A DNA stretch of 48,909 nt from an uncultured Spirochaetaceae bacterium (lineage in GTDB: Bacteria > Spirochaetota > Spirochaetia > Treponematales > Treponemataceae), in NCBI GenBank assembly GCA_902766125.1, contig CACXCG010000041.1, positions 1-48,909 of the forward strand. Reading direction: 5' to 3'. Positions within the stretch are counted from its first letter, which is position 1. Every line of letters begins with the position of its first letter. The position numbers and the translations under genes were made by a program. Positions 1 to 7,153 of this stretch are shown here, piece by piece. The notes under the pieces were generated by a model. It ran no database searches, was not told where the DNA came from, and was given only the letters and a program-made list of their open reading frames with translations.

Positions 1-140
1 TCCCACTTCAGGCACTCAAGTAATATATCTATGAATTTTGAACGGCACTCAGATTCAACAAAATCTTTGCTCGTATAGAATTTTTCATTTTCTGAAAACT
101 GCTCGACTAATTTTGCAACGGTTTCTTTTCGCTGCTCCAT
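1..140 (-). CDS. Probable type IIG restriction-modification protein, N-terminal fragment (runs off the window)
   Basis: An open frame starts with ATG at 140 and runs leftward without a stop through base 1, giving 46 residues that begin MEQRKETVAKLVEQF. The segment near residues 33-46 (ECRSKFIDILLECLKW) resembles the N-terminal part of Eco57I-like type IIG enzymes and of some type I HsdR-like proteins, where a helix ending in a form of FIDPLLECLGW precedes the nuclease domain. Only this N-terminal piece is visible, so neither the nuclease nor the methylase domain can be checked. A TATACT -10 element reading leftward lies at 180-175, inside the inverted repeat shared with the divergent gene at 214. 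No good ribosome binding site precedes the ATG. The coding call is fairly safe; the family is an inference from a short stretch. Confidence 0.55.
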   Translation of the reverse strand, partial: MEQRKETVAKLVEQFSENEKFYTSKDFVESECRSKFIDILLECLKW

Positions 141-172
141 GCTCATTGACTTACAAATAATTTCCATATTCA

Positions 173-209
173 CAAGTATAGCACTTACCTGTTTTTTCTG
201 CTATACTTG
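173..209. promoter_or_regulatory. 11-bp perfect inverted repeat carrying two divergent TATACT -10 elements
   Basis: CAAGTATAGCA at 173-183 is repeated in inverted form as TGCTATACTTG at 199-209, with 15 bases between the arms. Each arm contains a TATACT hexamer: 202-207 reading right toward the gene at 214, and 180-175 reading left toward the gene starting at 140. The right-hand hexamer is preceded by TGC, an extended -10 pattern, and ends 6 bases before the ATG at 214. The symmetry suggests a back-to-back promoter pair, a regulator site, or both. Confidence 0.6.
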
Positions 210-213
210 CATC

Positions 214-879
214 ATGAAACGATTTATAGGAATAGCACTTGCTCTTGCGGTGGGATTTTTAGTGCTTGGCGGAATAATCGGTATTTTTATAGGAAACCAG
301 CGCGGTTTTTCTAACGGTATGGCAGCGGGAATAAACGAAGGACATAAGTCAGGCTACGAAGCAGGTGTCTCTGACGGAAAAAGACAGGCTCAAAGTGATA
401 TTTACGAAAGAGGACGAAAAGATGGTTACGAAGCAGGATACGCTGATGCACTCAAAAAAGGCCATGAAGAAACCGTAACCGTTCCTTCTGTCATTGCACG
501 CGAAACCGTCTATCTTCAGGCAGAGCACGGACTGTACGAAACCTTTACCGTTCCCGAAGATTCTGTGGGAATTGAAATTACAGCAAGCGTAAAAGGTAAC
601 GCCTTAAAGTTCTATGTGGTAAACGAACAGAACTGGGAATTCATGCAGGACGGAAGAAGCTGGGAACCACTGTTTGGAAGCAAGGCACTGGATGCAACAG
701 CGTATTCATTCTACGACAAACTTGTCCCGGGAAGAACCTACTACTTCTACATTCAGGATTATGATTACGGATGGTTCTCTTCCTACGAAAAGCAGAGTTC
801 CATCACCTACACTATCACCAGCGAATCACAGACACAAAAATACGTAGAGTATATGGCAAAGCCGGGTTACTCTGAATAG
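214..879 (+). CDS. Membrane-anchored protein with Gly/Tyr repeat stalk, unknown function
   Basis: The product has 221 residues and I do not recognise its family. Residues 4-27 form one hydrophobic segment (signal anchor or uncleaved signal). Residues 28-84 form a stalk in which Gly recurs every four residues and Tyr/Asp are frequent (for example GYEAGVSDGK and GRKDGYEAGYADA), like the Yae1-type G-x3-G repeats often picked up by profiles. Residues 90-221 look like a compact beta-rich domain with many aromatic residues, probably on the outer side of the inner membrane. The start at 214 is chosen because the hydrophobic segment begins there and TATACT ends 6 bases upstream; an earlier in-frame ATG at 139 would overlap the promoter. 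The 3' end overlaps the convergent nuclease gene by 13 bases. Confidence 0.75.
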   Translation: MKRFIGIALALAVGFLVLGGIIGIFIGNQRGFSNGMAAGINEGHKSGYEAGVSDGKRQAQSDIYERGRKDGYEAGYADALKKGHEETVTVPSVIARETVYLQAEHGLYETFTVPEDSVGIEITASVKGNALKFYVVNEQNWEFMQDGRSWEPLFGSKALDATAYSFYDKLVPGRTYYFYIQDYDYGWFSSYEKQSSITYTITSESQTQKYVEYMAKPGYSE

Positions 880-1673
880 TCAAGCAGAGAAAAAAAATCT
901 AATCCGGTACGGCGTTCAACTTCGCTTACCGGAACTTTATAATTCCAGAACCGGTCACTGCATTTTTTATTGGGGATGATATACGCACTTACAATAATGC
1001 GTTCACAGTCACGCGGACTTGCTGCATCTTCATCGTCTGCATACACCGGTGTCAGAACGATTTTGTAAAAATACTCAGGAACGACAACTTTATTTTTTCC
1101 GATTGTTTCGTATTCAGCTGCACTCTTTTCCAACACAGGGCCGGTAATGACAAACACTCTGCCGTACTGTTCTGCCCATCTGCGTACCTGATTTTCCAGT
1201 TCATTCCAGATACCGCTGTTAAACGATGCATTCTGAGGTGTAATGTTACTGAGCAGAAAACACTCACTGTTTGCCTGTGCACTAAACAGCATGTCTCCGC
1301 TGGGTGCAAGGTGTCCCCGATCGTAACCGGAATTGCGGTAGTCTTCCAGCTCTGCACTGCCGGTCGTTATGTTTTCATCAGGGCGGAATGCATTGCTTCG
1401 CCTTACATTTTTTGCAAGTTCTTCACGCGTCAGTTCATAGCAGACCCATTCAGCAAGTTCATAGCTTTCGCGGTAACACAGACTGAACGACGAATACGTA
1501 TGTATCTCATGATCAGGGTCGTCTTCAAAATGTTCCCTGCAGACTGGTATTTGAAATCCTTCGGGTAACACAACAGGCTTACTGGTATTCTGTTGCGGCA
1601 AACTTTGAGCCCACGCAGAAAGCTGCAAAAGAGAAAGAAAAACACTTACCGCAAGAACACACAGACGTTTCAT
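867..1673 (-). CDS. Secreted DNA/RNA non-specific endonuclease (NUC1/EndA type)
   Basis: This 268-residue protein belongs to the beta-beta-alpha-metal nuclease family that includes Serratia nuclease and EndA. The catalytic motif is seen as YDRGHLAPSGDM, with DRGH at residues 118-121 and His121 as the expected general base. The following TPQNASFNSGIWNELE segment contains the conserved Asn that binds the metal ion. Residues 1-22 form a Sec signal peptide ending in a WAQ site, so the enzyme should act outside the cytoplasm, degrading nucleic acid for nutrition or to escape DNA nets. The start MKRLCVL is preferred over one six codons earlier because TACACT ends exactly 6 bases before it. The gene is alone in its unit and converges with the gene at 214. 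Confidence 0.9.
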   Translation of the reverse strand: MKRLCVLAVSVFLSLLQLSAWAQSLPQQNTSKPVVLPEGFQIPVCREHFEDDPDHEIHTYSSFSLCYRESYELAEWVCYELTREELAKNVRRSNAFRPDENITTGSAELEDYRNSGYDRGHLAPSGDMLFSAQANSECFLLSNITPQNASFNSGIWNELENQVRRWAEQYGRVFVITGPVLEKSAAEYETIGKNKVVVPEYFYKIVLTPVYADDEDAASPRDCERIIVSAYIIPNKKCSDRFWNYKVPVSEVERRTGLDFFSLLDYSE

Positions 1674-1685
1674 ACGGTAAGTGTA
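1674..1685 (-). promoter_or_regulatory. -10 element of the nuclease gene, leaderless arrangement
   Basis: Reading leftward, TACACT at 1685-1680 is followed by six bases (TACCGT) and then the ATG. A transcript starting at the usual distance would begin at the start codon. A clear -35 is not seen. Confidence 0.55.
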
Positions 1686-1705
1686 GCACAATCGTGTTTA
1701 CAGTT

Positions 1706-3109
1706 CTACAGTGCAGTTCCGTTTACATACAGCGTGTAGCCGTTTTTGTTTACAGAAGAAGCATTTCCTTCGAAGGAAGTAATGTATGTGTCGGCAGTAA
1801 GTGTCCATGTGCTTGTTGCATCAAGGGTGACAGTAACCGTACCGGTCTGTTCTGAAACAACATCTCCTGCAGCATTTACAATATTTCCGCTTACACATCC
1901 GGTAAAGTCTGAGTCGTTGGTAAGGTTCAGCGTCAAGGTTGAATCACTTCCGACAAGAATGTTACCTTTCAAAACCTGAGCACTTGCATTGACTGTTGCA
2001 ATGTTTTTTGCACCGCTCCATCCGTCTGCACAAACCGAAAGCAGTACATTATCATCATCTTCGTTTACAATACCGGTTCCATTTAAGTTAATAATTGCAT
2101 TGGTATTGGTAACATGGAACACATGTCCGTTTTTACTGATCAACGTTCCGCCGTTCATGGTAAAGCTTGATGTACCGCTGTCTGCATCACCTGACATAGA
2201 CTGATAGATCATGATGGTATCTACAAACTTTGCATTCCCGTTGCGTTTTGTATTGTTTGCCGAAAGCGTACAGTTATTAAGCGTGATGGTATTCTTGCCT
2301 TCAATGCACACCCCTTCAGAAAGATTTGAAACCAGTGTTGCATTTGAAACCGTAATATCAGCCGTAGAATAAATTGCAGGTGAACCTAAACCGTTTGACG
2401 TATATGTTCCGCCGTCTACTGTTACCGTTCCGCCGCCACGGTCAGTTCTGATTGCAGCAGAAGACTGTCCGCTTGTGGTAACCGTAAGATTATATGCTTC
2501 GGTAATACCGCCGCCAGTTGTCATAATGCCACCGCTTCCGCTTCCTGTTGTAGTAATTGTTGTGTCACGGATAATGACTTTTGTACCGTCACCCGCTGCA
2601 CCATTTTTACCGCCGTTACCGCCATAGCTGAACACACCGTTTGCACCGCTTGCATCTGATGTAATAGTTCCGCCGGTAATGGTTGTCGTACTGCCGTCTT
2701 TAACAAGTACTGCTGCATTCAATCCGTAGAAATTACAGCTGTCACCACCGATAGAACTGCCGCTTTTTGTTACGGAGGGGTTTGTAATGGTAACTGCATC
2801 ACCGGTTGAAATCAGGAGTGCACTTTCGTCGGTTGTCGTACTTGCATACGTTTTGCCAGACTGACTTGCCGCACTGGTAATTTCCGTTGCACCAGCATAG
2901 TCAATGTCTGCATTAGAACCGCCTCCTGGAGGAGTACCGCCGCCAAAGCCGCCCGGAGGAGTACCCTCTGGACGTTCTCCAGAAAGACGCTCTGGTCTTG
3001 AGCCAGACGTACTGTCAGAGGATTTATTTGATCCCTTAGCACATGCAGGAAATCCTGCAAGAATCAGCATGAGAAAAGTAGTTGTCCATAAAATGCGTGT
3101 CGTTTTCAT
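1706..3109 (-). CDS. Beta-helix lipoprotein, Cthe_2159-like carbohydrate-binding or adhesin type
   Basis: The product has 467 residues. A lipoprotein signal ends at GFPAC, so Cys23 should be lipidated. A Pro/Gly-rich linker follows (about 30-66, with GERPEGTPPGGFGGG-like runs). The rest is a long series of short strands rich in Thr, Ser, Asn and Gly, with repeated patterns such as ITGGT, VDGGTY and LNNCTL, as in right-handed parallel beta-helices. The layout resembles the Cthe_2159 family, whose founder binds cellulose and pectin, and adhesin-like proteins of gut bacteria; no catalytic motif is seen. A surface role in glycan binding or attachment is an inference. The gene has its own promoter and no close operon partner. 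Thr and Ser content is far above that of neighbouring genes, as expected for this fold. Confidence 0.75.
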   Translation of the reverse strand: MKTTRILWTTTFLMLILAGFPACAKGSNKSSDSTSGSRPERLSGERPEGTPPGGFGGGTPPGGGSNADIDYAGATEITSAASQSGKTYASTTTDESALLISTGDAVTITNPSVTKSGSSIGGDSCNFYGLNAAVLVKDGSTTTITGGTITSDASGANGVFSYGGNGGKNGAAGDGTKVIIRDTTITTTGSGSGGIMTTGGGITEAYNLTVTTSGQSSAAIRTDRGGGTVTVDGGTYTSNGLGSPAIYSTADITVSNATLVSNLSEGVCIEGKNTITLNNCTLSANNTKRNGNAKFVDTIMIYQSMSGDADSGTSSFTMNGGTLISKNGHVFHVTNTNAIINLNGTGIVNEDDDNVLLSVCADGWSGAKNIATVNASAQVLKGNILVGSDSTLTLNLTNDSDFTGCVSGNIVNAAGDVVSEQTGTVTVTLDATSTWTLTADTYITSFEGNASSVNKNGYTLYVNGTAL

Positions 3110-3116
3110 GTCTTAA

Positions 3117-3145
3117 AATATAAGCGAGGTGAATTCAGAATGCCA
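3117..3145 (-). promoter_or_regulatory. Promoter of the beta-helix lipoprotein gene
   Basis: Reading leftward, TGGCAT at 3145-3140, a 17-base spacer and TATATT at 3122-3117 form a plausible promoter. The -10 ends 7 bases before the ATG at 3109, so the message would have almost no leader. Confidence 0.5.
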
Positions 3146-3154
3146 TATACAGCA

Positions 3155-3166
3155 TGTTATATAACA
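3155..3166. promoter_or_regulatory. 12-bp palindrome TGTTATATAACA upstream of the lipoprotein promoter
   Basis: A perfect 12-base palindrome lies about 10 bases upstream of the proposed -35, in the 97-base gap between holA and the lipoprotein gene. It could be a regulator site; no partner regulator is identified. Confidence 0.3.
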
Positions 3167-3206
3167 GAGTTTTATTTTGTTTTTGGGGATTACAGAGCGG
3201 ATTTTT

Positions 3207-4238
3207 CTAGCAGATTTGTTTTTCGTAGGTAGCGCAGTACAGTCCGCCCTTAACTACAATCGCATACAGCATGCGGAACAGCTGCACGTCTTCAAGCGAA
3301 GTGCCTGACTCACGCAGCGCCATGTCGGTAGAAGTAAGCAGAGAAATAATTGAAGCAGTCTGTCCTGCATTCCACACGCGGGAAGCATTTTCGTACTGAG
3401 TAATTTTCTTTTTGCTGGTAAAGCCTGCTGCACGCAAATCTTTGTCAGCAGGAACAGCATGGTTTGCATGAAGCGCATGCCAGGTTCGTAACTGACGGAA
3501 GCAATAGGTAAGCCCCGAAATAATTCCTGCGGGTCTGCTTGCATTACTGCGGGAAAGGCGTATTTTCTGAAGAATACCGACACTCGTTTCCAGACGTTCC
3601 TGTACGGACTGAGACGGATCTGCCATGGCTGCAAACAGAGTAAACGCATCTTCTTCGCGGTTATGCGAAAGGATTTTATCTACATCTTCAATGCTTACCA
3701 CATGGCCTTTTTCAAAACAGTAGAAAAAGCGGGAACATTCAGCTTTAAGGCTTTCAGTATTGTTTTCTATCATCTCTAGGATTGCATCAATGGCTTCTGC
3801 AGAAACAGCAAATCCGTTTTTGCGGAAATAATCCTGAACCCACTGAGTCTTGCGGTTTTCAAACATTTCCCAGAAGATTTTTTTATGAGAAGAAGGAACA
3901 CAGGCTTCTAACTTTTTTTCTATACTGTTGCTGTCAGAAACAAGCACCAGTGTATTTGGTTTACCGGCAGAACCTTTTGCCCACGAAGCAATCAGTTCAA
4001 TATCAGATGCAGTTTTTATAAGTTCAGCATTGCGAAGTACAATGAATACTGCAGAAGAAAACAGACTTTCGTTCAAGAGCTGAGACACAACATCATTCAC
4101 ACTGGTATCGCCCGCATACCAGGAGTATTCATCGATATCTCCATATTTGGCACGGGCATCAGTTTTGAGTTTAGCGATGGCTTCGTTTTTTTCACCAAGT
4201 TCGGGACCGGTAAAAAGATACAGCTCTGGTTCTGCCAT
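3207..4238 (-). CDS. holA: DNA polymerase III delta subunit
   Basis: The 343-residue protein matches the clamp-loader delta subunit in length and layout. The N-terminus MAEPELYLFTGPE is the usual HolA opening, followed by a P-loop-like AAA+ domain without a working Walker A motif, the LNESLFSS and VFIVLRNAELI segments typical of HolA, and a helical C-terminal domain that joins the delta/gamma/delta' collar. Delta opens the sliding clamp so it can be placed on DNA. It is the last gene of a leftward operon: its ATG lies 6 bases after the lexA stop, so the two are probably translated together. Having a replication protein and the SOS repressor side by side fits a DNA-maintenance role for this half of the operon. 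Confidence 0.9.
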   Translation of the reverse strand: MAEPELYLFTGPELGEKNEAIAKLKTDARAKYGDIDEYSWYAGDTSVNDVVSQLLNESLFSSAVFIVLRNAELIKTASDIELIASWAKGSAGKPNTLVLVSDSNSIEKKLEACVPSSHKKIFWEMFENRKTQWVQDYFRKNGFAVSAEAIDAILEMIENNTESLKAECSRFFYCFEKGHVVSIEDVDKILSHNREEDAFTLFAAMADPSQSVQERLETSVGILQKIRLSRSNASRPAGIISGLTYCFRQLRTWHALHANHAVPADKDLRAAGFTSKKKITQYENASRVWNAGQTASIISLLTSTDMALRESGTSLEDVQLFRMLYAIVVKGGLYCATYEKQIC

Positions 4239-4244
4239 AACGGT

Positions 4245-4856
4245 TTAGTAACTGCGTACAATTCCTGCAAGCACACCGACAATGCGCACATCCTGACTGT
4301 AGATGGGCTGATAGTCGGGATTTTCCGGCTGCAGACGGACACGGTTCATTTCACGGAAAAAGCGTTTGAGCGTAATGGCATTATCTACCACGGCAACAAC
4401 AATCTGTCCGTCAACTGCATCAGAACACTGTTCTACAACAGCAAGGTCTCCTTCCAGAATACCGGCATTTATCATGCTTGCTCCGCGAACATTCAGGGCA
4501 AAATAATTCTTACCGGGACGAACAAGCGGTTCTGCAACAGAAATGTAGCGTTCAATATTTTCTTCACTCAGAAGTGGCTTACCTGCTGCAACTGTTCCCA
4601 GAACAGCAACCTTTGCAACAAATGCATTCTTTTTGTCGGTACGCTCGTCAATAAGAACACGCAGAGAACGTGACTTTTTTTCACTCAGAGAAAGATATCC
4701 TTTTTTCTGCAGACCGGCAATGCGGTCCTGAATAGCACGCAAAGAAACACCAAAACGTTCACTTGTTTCGCGGACGGTGGGGGGATAACCGTTTTCTTCG
4801 GTATATTGTGCAATGTAATCCAGCACTTCACGCTGGCGGTCAGTAAGGTTTTTCAT
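4245..4856 (-). CDS. lexA: LexA repressor of the SOS response
   Basis: The 203-residue protein has the usual LexA plan. Residues 1-65 are a winged helix that starts LTDRQREVLDYI and holds PPTVRE. The self-cleavage site is Ala91-Gly92 in GTVAAGKP, the nucleophile is Ser127 in GASMINAGI, and Lys164 in ITLKRF completes the dyad, so the protein should be cleaved when RecA is activated. GASM replaces the commoner GDSM, but the Ser is kept. The gene starts 2 bases after the ptsH stop, and its ribosome binding site (GGAGGAG) lies in the last codons of ptsH, which points to coupled translation in the hprK-ptsH-lexA-holA operon. No LexA operator was identified in the promoter at 6134-6162. Confidence 0.93.
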   Translation of the reverse strand: MKNLTDRQREVLDYIAQYTEENGYPPTVRETSERFGVSLRAIQDRIAGLQKKGYLSLSEKKSRSLRVLIDERTDKKNAFVAKVAVLGTVAAGKPLLSEENIERYISVAEPLVRPGKNYFALNVRGASMINAGILEGDLAVVEQCSDAVDGQIVVAVVDNAITLKRFFREMNRVRLQPENPDYQPIYSQDVRIVGVLAGIVRSY

Positions 4857-4858
4857 AC

Positions 4859-5125
4859 TTACTCCTCCTCAAACTTTGATTCAAATAAAGCAAAAATTGC
4901 TTCTGCTGCTTCCTGTTCATCAGCGCCCTCTGCTTTGAGCGTGAGCGTTGTGTTGTATCCGGCTGCCATCGTAATGACACCCATGATTGACTTTGCGTTG
5001 ACGCTTGTGTCATCGCGTTCCAGCGTAACTTCTGCAGCAAAACGGTTTGCGGTCTGAGCAATCAATGCTGCAGGACGTGCGTGGATTCCGGCTCTGTTTC
5101 GTACGGTCAACAATTTCTCTACCAT
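4859..5125 (-). CDS. ptsH: Phosphocarrier protein HPr
   Basis: The 88-residue protein carries both phosphorylation sites of HPr at the usual numbers: His15 in NRAGIHARPA and Ser46 in NAKSIMGV. Ser46 is the site used by the HPr kinase encoded just upstream. In spirochaetes an HPr/HprK pair commonly exists with an incomplete sugar phosphotransferase system and is thought to act mainly in control of metabolism. No EI, EIIA or other PTS gene is present in this window, which fits that view but does not prove it. An AAAGGATG ribosome binding site lies in the 11-base gap after hprK. Confidence 0.95.
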   Translation of the reverse strand: MVEKLLTVRNRAGIHARPAALIAQTANRFAAEVTLERDDTSVNAKSIMGVITMAAGYNTTLTLKAEGADEQEAAEAIFALFESKFEEE

Positions 5126-5136
5126 TTTTTCATCCT

Positions 5137-6126
5137 TTAGTAAGAATCATCTCTTGTATAATACGCCGACTGAGACTCTCCAGACTCAATCCATTTGAGT
5201 ACGTTCTGATTGAATTCGCGTGCACTGTACACTCCCATAGACTTAAGGCGTTCATTCATTGCAGCGGCTTCTATGATGATGGGAATGTTACGTCCCGGCT
5301 TGACGGGAACTTCTATAAGCGGAATCTTTATGCCCAGCACATCGATTGTGTGGGTTTCCGTTCCAAGACGGTCATAGACTTTATTCTGATTCCATGCTTC
5401 AAGCTTTACCACTAACTGCACTTCTTTCTGCTCACGGATGGCACCAACACCATACAGCTGAGAAATGTTTATAATGCCCAGACCGCGGATTTCCATGTGG
5501 TGACTGATAAATTTATTTGCACCCTGACCAAGGACAGTGTTACCGTTAACACAGCGCAGTTCAACAATGTCATCTGCAACCAGACGATGGCCGCGCTCTA
5601 CCAGTTCAAGTGCAGTCTCACTTTTACCGACGCCGCTTTCTCCGCTTAAAAGAATTCCAATACCGTACACTTCAACCAGAACACCGTGCATGGTTTTCTT
5701 TGGAGCATAGATGTTGGAAAAAACACGAAGCAGACGTGTAGAAAAATCTGTTGATTCAAGATTGGTAGAAAGAATAGGACAGGCATTTTCTTCTGCAATG
5801 GAAAGAAAGTTTACACTTGGCTGCAGCCCATGAGTAAAAATAGCACAGGGAATTTCAAAGGAAAAAATTCTGCGGATGGAATCGTAATTGTTTTCGTTTT
5901 CCAGTTTCTGCAGGTACGCATACTCTCCGCGACCAAACAGCTGCACCCGCTGATACGCAAACGAATCAAGGAATCCCGACAGCGCAAGTCCCGGACGGTT
6001 GATGTCAGGAATAGTTATCTTACGCGAAAGTCCCCGGCGGCCTGCAATGCAGTGCAAGTTAAGAGAGTTATAGCCATGCAAATCCAGATCAAGAAGATCC
6101 AGAACCGTAAAGTCCTTTTCAGACAT
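5137..6126 (-). CDS. hprK: HPr kinase/phosphorylase
   Basis: The 329-residue protein phosphorylates and dephosphorylates HPr at Ser46. The N-terminal domain (about 1-140) is the usual non-catalytic part. The kinase domain holds the Walker A loop GESGVGKS at 162-169, then LVADDIVEL and the family signature starting RGLGIINI with GAIREQKEV after it. The start at 6126 (MSEKDF) is chosen because TATACT ends 7 bases upstream; a start six codons earlier would place the -10 inside the gene. It is the first gene of hprK-ptsH-lexA-holA and is divergent from the rubredoxin gene. Confidence 0.95.
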   Translation of the reverse strand: MSEKDFTVLDLLDLDLHGYNSLNLHCIAGRRGLSRKITIPDINRPGLALSGFLDSFAYQRVQLFGRGEYAYLQKLENENNYDSIRRIFSFEIPCAIFTHGLQPSVNFLSIAEENACPILSTNLESTDFSTRLLRVFSNIYAPKKTMHGVLVEVYGIGILLSGESGVGKSETALELVERGHRLVADDIVELRCVNGNTVLGQGANKFISHHMEIRGLGIINISQLYGVGAIREQKEVQLVVKLEAWNQNKVYDRLGTETHTIDVLGIKIPLIEVPVKPGRNIPIIIEAAAMNERLKSMGVYSAREFNQNVLKWIESGESQSAYYTRDDSY

Positions 6127-6133
6127 AGAAACA

Positions 6134-6162
6134 AGTATACACAATTATAGATAAAAAAGCAA
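6134..6162 (-). promoter_or_regulatory. Promoter of the hprK operon, leaderless arrangement
   Basis: Reading leftward, TTGCTT at 6162-6157, a 17-base spacer and TATACT at 6139-6134 are seen. The hexamer ends 7 bases before the hprK ATG and no ribosome binding site intervenes. Confidence 0.75.
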
Positions 6163-6180
6163 GTACAAAAACCGCAAGCC

Positions 6181-6209
6181 TTGAATGGAATGAGGGGGTG
6201 TGCTACACT
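6181..6209 (+). promoter_or_regulatory. Promoter of the rubredoxin-methyltransferase unit
   Basis: TTGAAT at 6181-6186 and TACACT at 6204-6209 are 17 bases apart. Unlike the divergent hprK promoter, it leaves a short leader with a clear ribosome binding site (CCAGGAG) before the ATG at 6229. Confidence 0.7.
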
Positions 6210-6228
6210 TTAGCCAGGAGATTTTTTC

Positions 6229-6393
6229 ATGGAAAAGAAAACTTGCAAAGTATGCGGATACACCTACGACCCGGCACAGGGAGACCCGGAAAACGGCATT
6301 GCACCCGGCACTCCGTTTGACCAGTTGCCTGACGAGTGGAAATGTCCCATCTGCAACTGCACCAAAGATTATTTTGTTCCGGAAGAAGCTTAA
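6229..6393 (+). CDS. Rubredoxin
   Basis: This 54-residue protein is a small iron electron carrier of the cytoplasm. It starts MEKKTCKVCGYTYDP, so the first CxxC iron site is Cys6/Cys9, and the second is Cys39/Cys42 in WKCPICNCTKD. Pro-Asp-Glu-Trp before the second site is typical. The second knuckle normally reads CPxCG; here Gly is replaced by Asn43 and a further Cys follows at 44, which is unusual. In anaerobes rubredoxin passes electrons to oxygen- or peroxide-detoxifying enzymes, but no such partner is adjacent. The gene overlaps no other and is followed after one base by the methyltransferase start. Confidence 0.93.
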   Translation: MEKKTCKVCGYTYDPAQGDPENGIAPGTPFDQLPDEWKCPICNCTKDYFVPEEA

Positions 6394-6394
6394 C

Positions 6395-7138
6395 GTGGAA
6401 TGGTTTGAAAACGAAGACTTCTGGCTTACCTACGCTCCCATCATGTTTGACGAGCAGCACTGGGCAGAAGCAGCAGGAATTGCTCAGGCTTGTATTTCTC
6501 TTGCAGACCTTCCGCAGAACAGCCGCGTTTTAGACGCCTGCTGTGCATTAGGACGGGTCAGTGTAGAACTTGCCAAACAGGGCATGGATGTTACCGGCGT
6601 AGACATTACCCAACCCTACCTGGATGCCGCACAGGAAAGTGCAGAAGCAGAAGGAGTTCCACTGACGCTCATAAACCACGACATGCGCACTTTTAAAAGC
6701 AGACAGAAATTTGATGCAGCAATCAATGTATACAATTCTTTCGGCTACTGCAGCACAATTGCAGACGACATGAAAATCGTAAAACGCATAGCGCAGTTGC
6801 TCAAAAAAGACGGAACCTTTATACTTGAATGCATAAGCCGTGAAACCGCAATCCGTTACTTTACCGAAGGAGAGTGGTTTAAAAGAGCAGGAAAAACTGT
6901 CCTTACGCAATTTACCGTTGACGGTGCGTGGGAAGGTTTACGTTCAAAATGGATTCTGATTGATGATACCGACGGGAAACGTACCGAACATGAGTTTGTT
7001 CAGCGTTTGTATTCAGCTCCGCAGCTGAGGGATTTATTAGTTCAGAATGGATTTAAGGAAGCGTCTGTTTACGGAGGATTCAACCGTGAACCGTACGACT
7101 ACAATGCAAAGACAATGGTCATTGTTGCAAAAAAATAA
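6395..7138 (+). CDS. SAM-dependent methyltransferase, class I
   Basis: With a GTG start at 6395 the product has 247 residues. This start is supported by GGAAGAAG at 6381-6388 in the end of the rubredoxin gene and by the usual N-terminus WFENEDFWLTYAPIMFDE of this family. Motif I is VLDACCALGRVS (residues 45-56), followed by VTGVDITQPYLDAA with the Asp that holds the SAM ribose. The family has a wide range of small-molecule substrates, and the substrate here cannot be told. DACCALGR departs slightly from the commoner D-x-CCGxGR by having Ala in place of the first Gly of the loop. It is translationally linked to rubredoxin and followed by an outer-membrane protein gene. Confidence 0.85.
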   Translation: MEWFENEDFWLTYAPIMFDEQHWAEAAGIAQACISLADLPQNSRVLDACCALGRVSVELAKQGMDVTGVDITQPYLDAAQESAEAEGVPLTLINHDMRTFKSRQKFDAAINVYNSFGYCSTIADDMKIVKRIAQLLKKDGTFILECISRETAIRYFTEGEWFKRAGKTVLTQFTVDGAWEGLRSKWILIDDTDGKRTEHEFVQRLYSAPQLRDLLVQNGFKEASVYGGFNREPYDYNAKTMVIVAKK

Positions 7139-7153
7139 GAGAGGTAACACAGC

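Noticed and set aside
139..213. Longer start for the gene at 214
   Set aside because: It would run through the promoter and the inverted repeat and would put a hydrophobic mixed stretch before a clean signal anchor.
2880..3000. Gly/Pro-rich repeats in the beta-helix lipoprotein as a CRISPR or DNA tandem repeat
   Set aside because: Units are short, imperfect and in frame with the protein linker; no spacers are present.
6200..6394. Longer start for the methyltransferase, overlapping the rubredoxin gene
   Set aside because: The extra residues are a shadow of rubredoxin in another frame, while GTG at 6395 has a good ribosome binding site and gives the family N-terminus.
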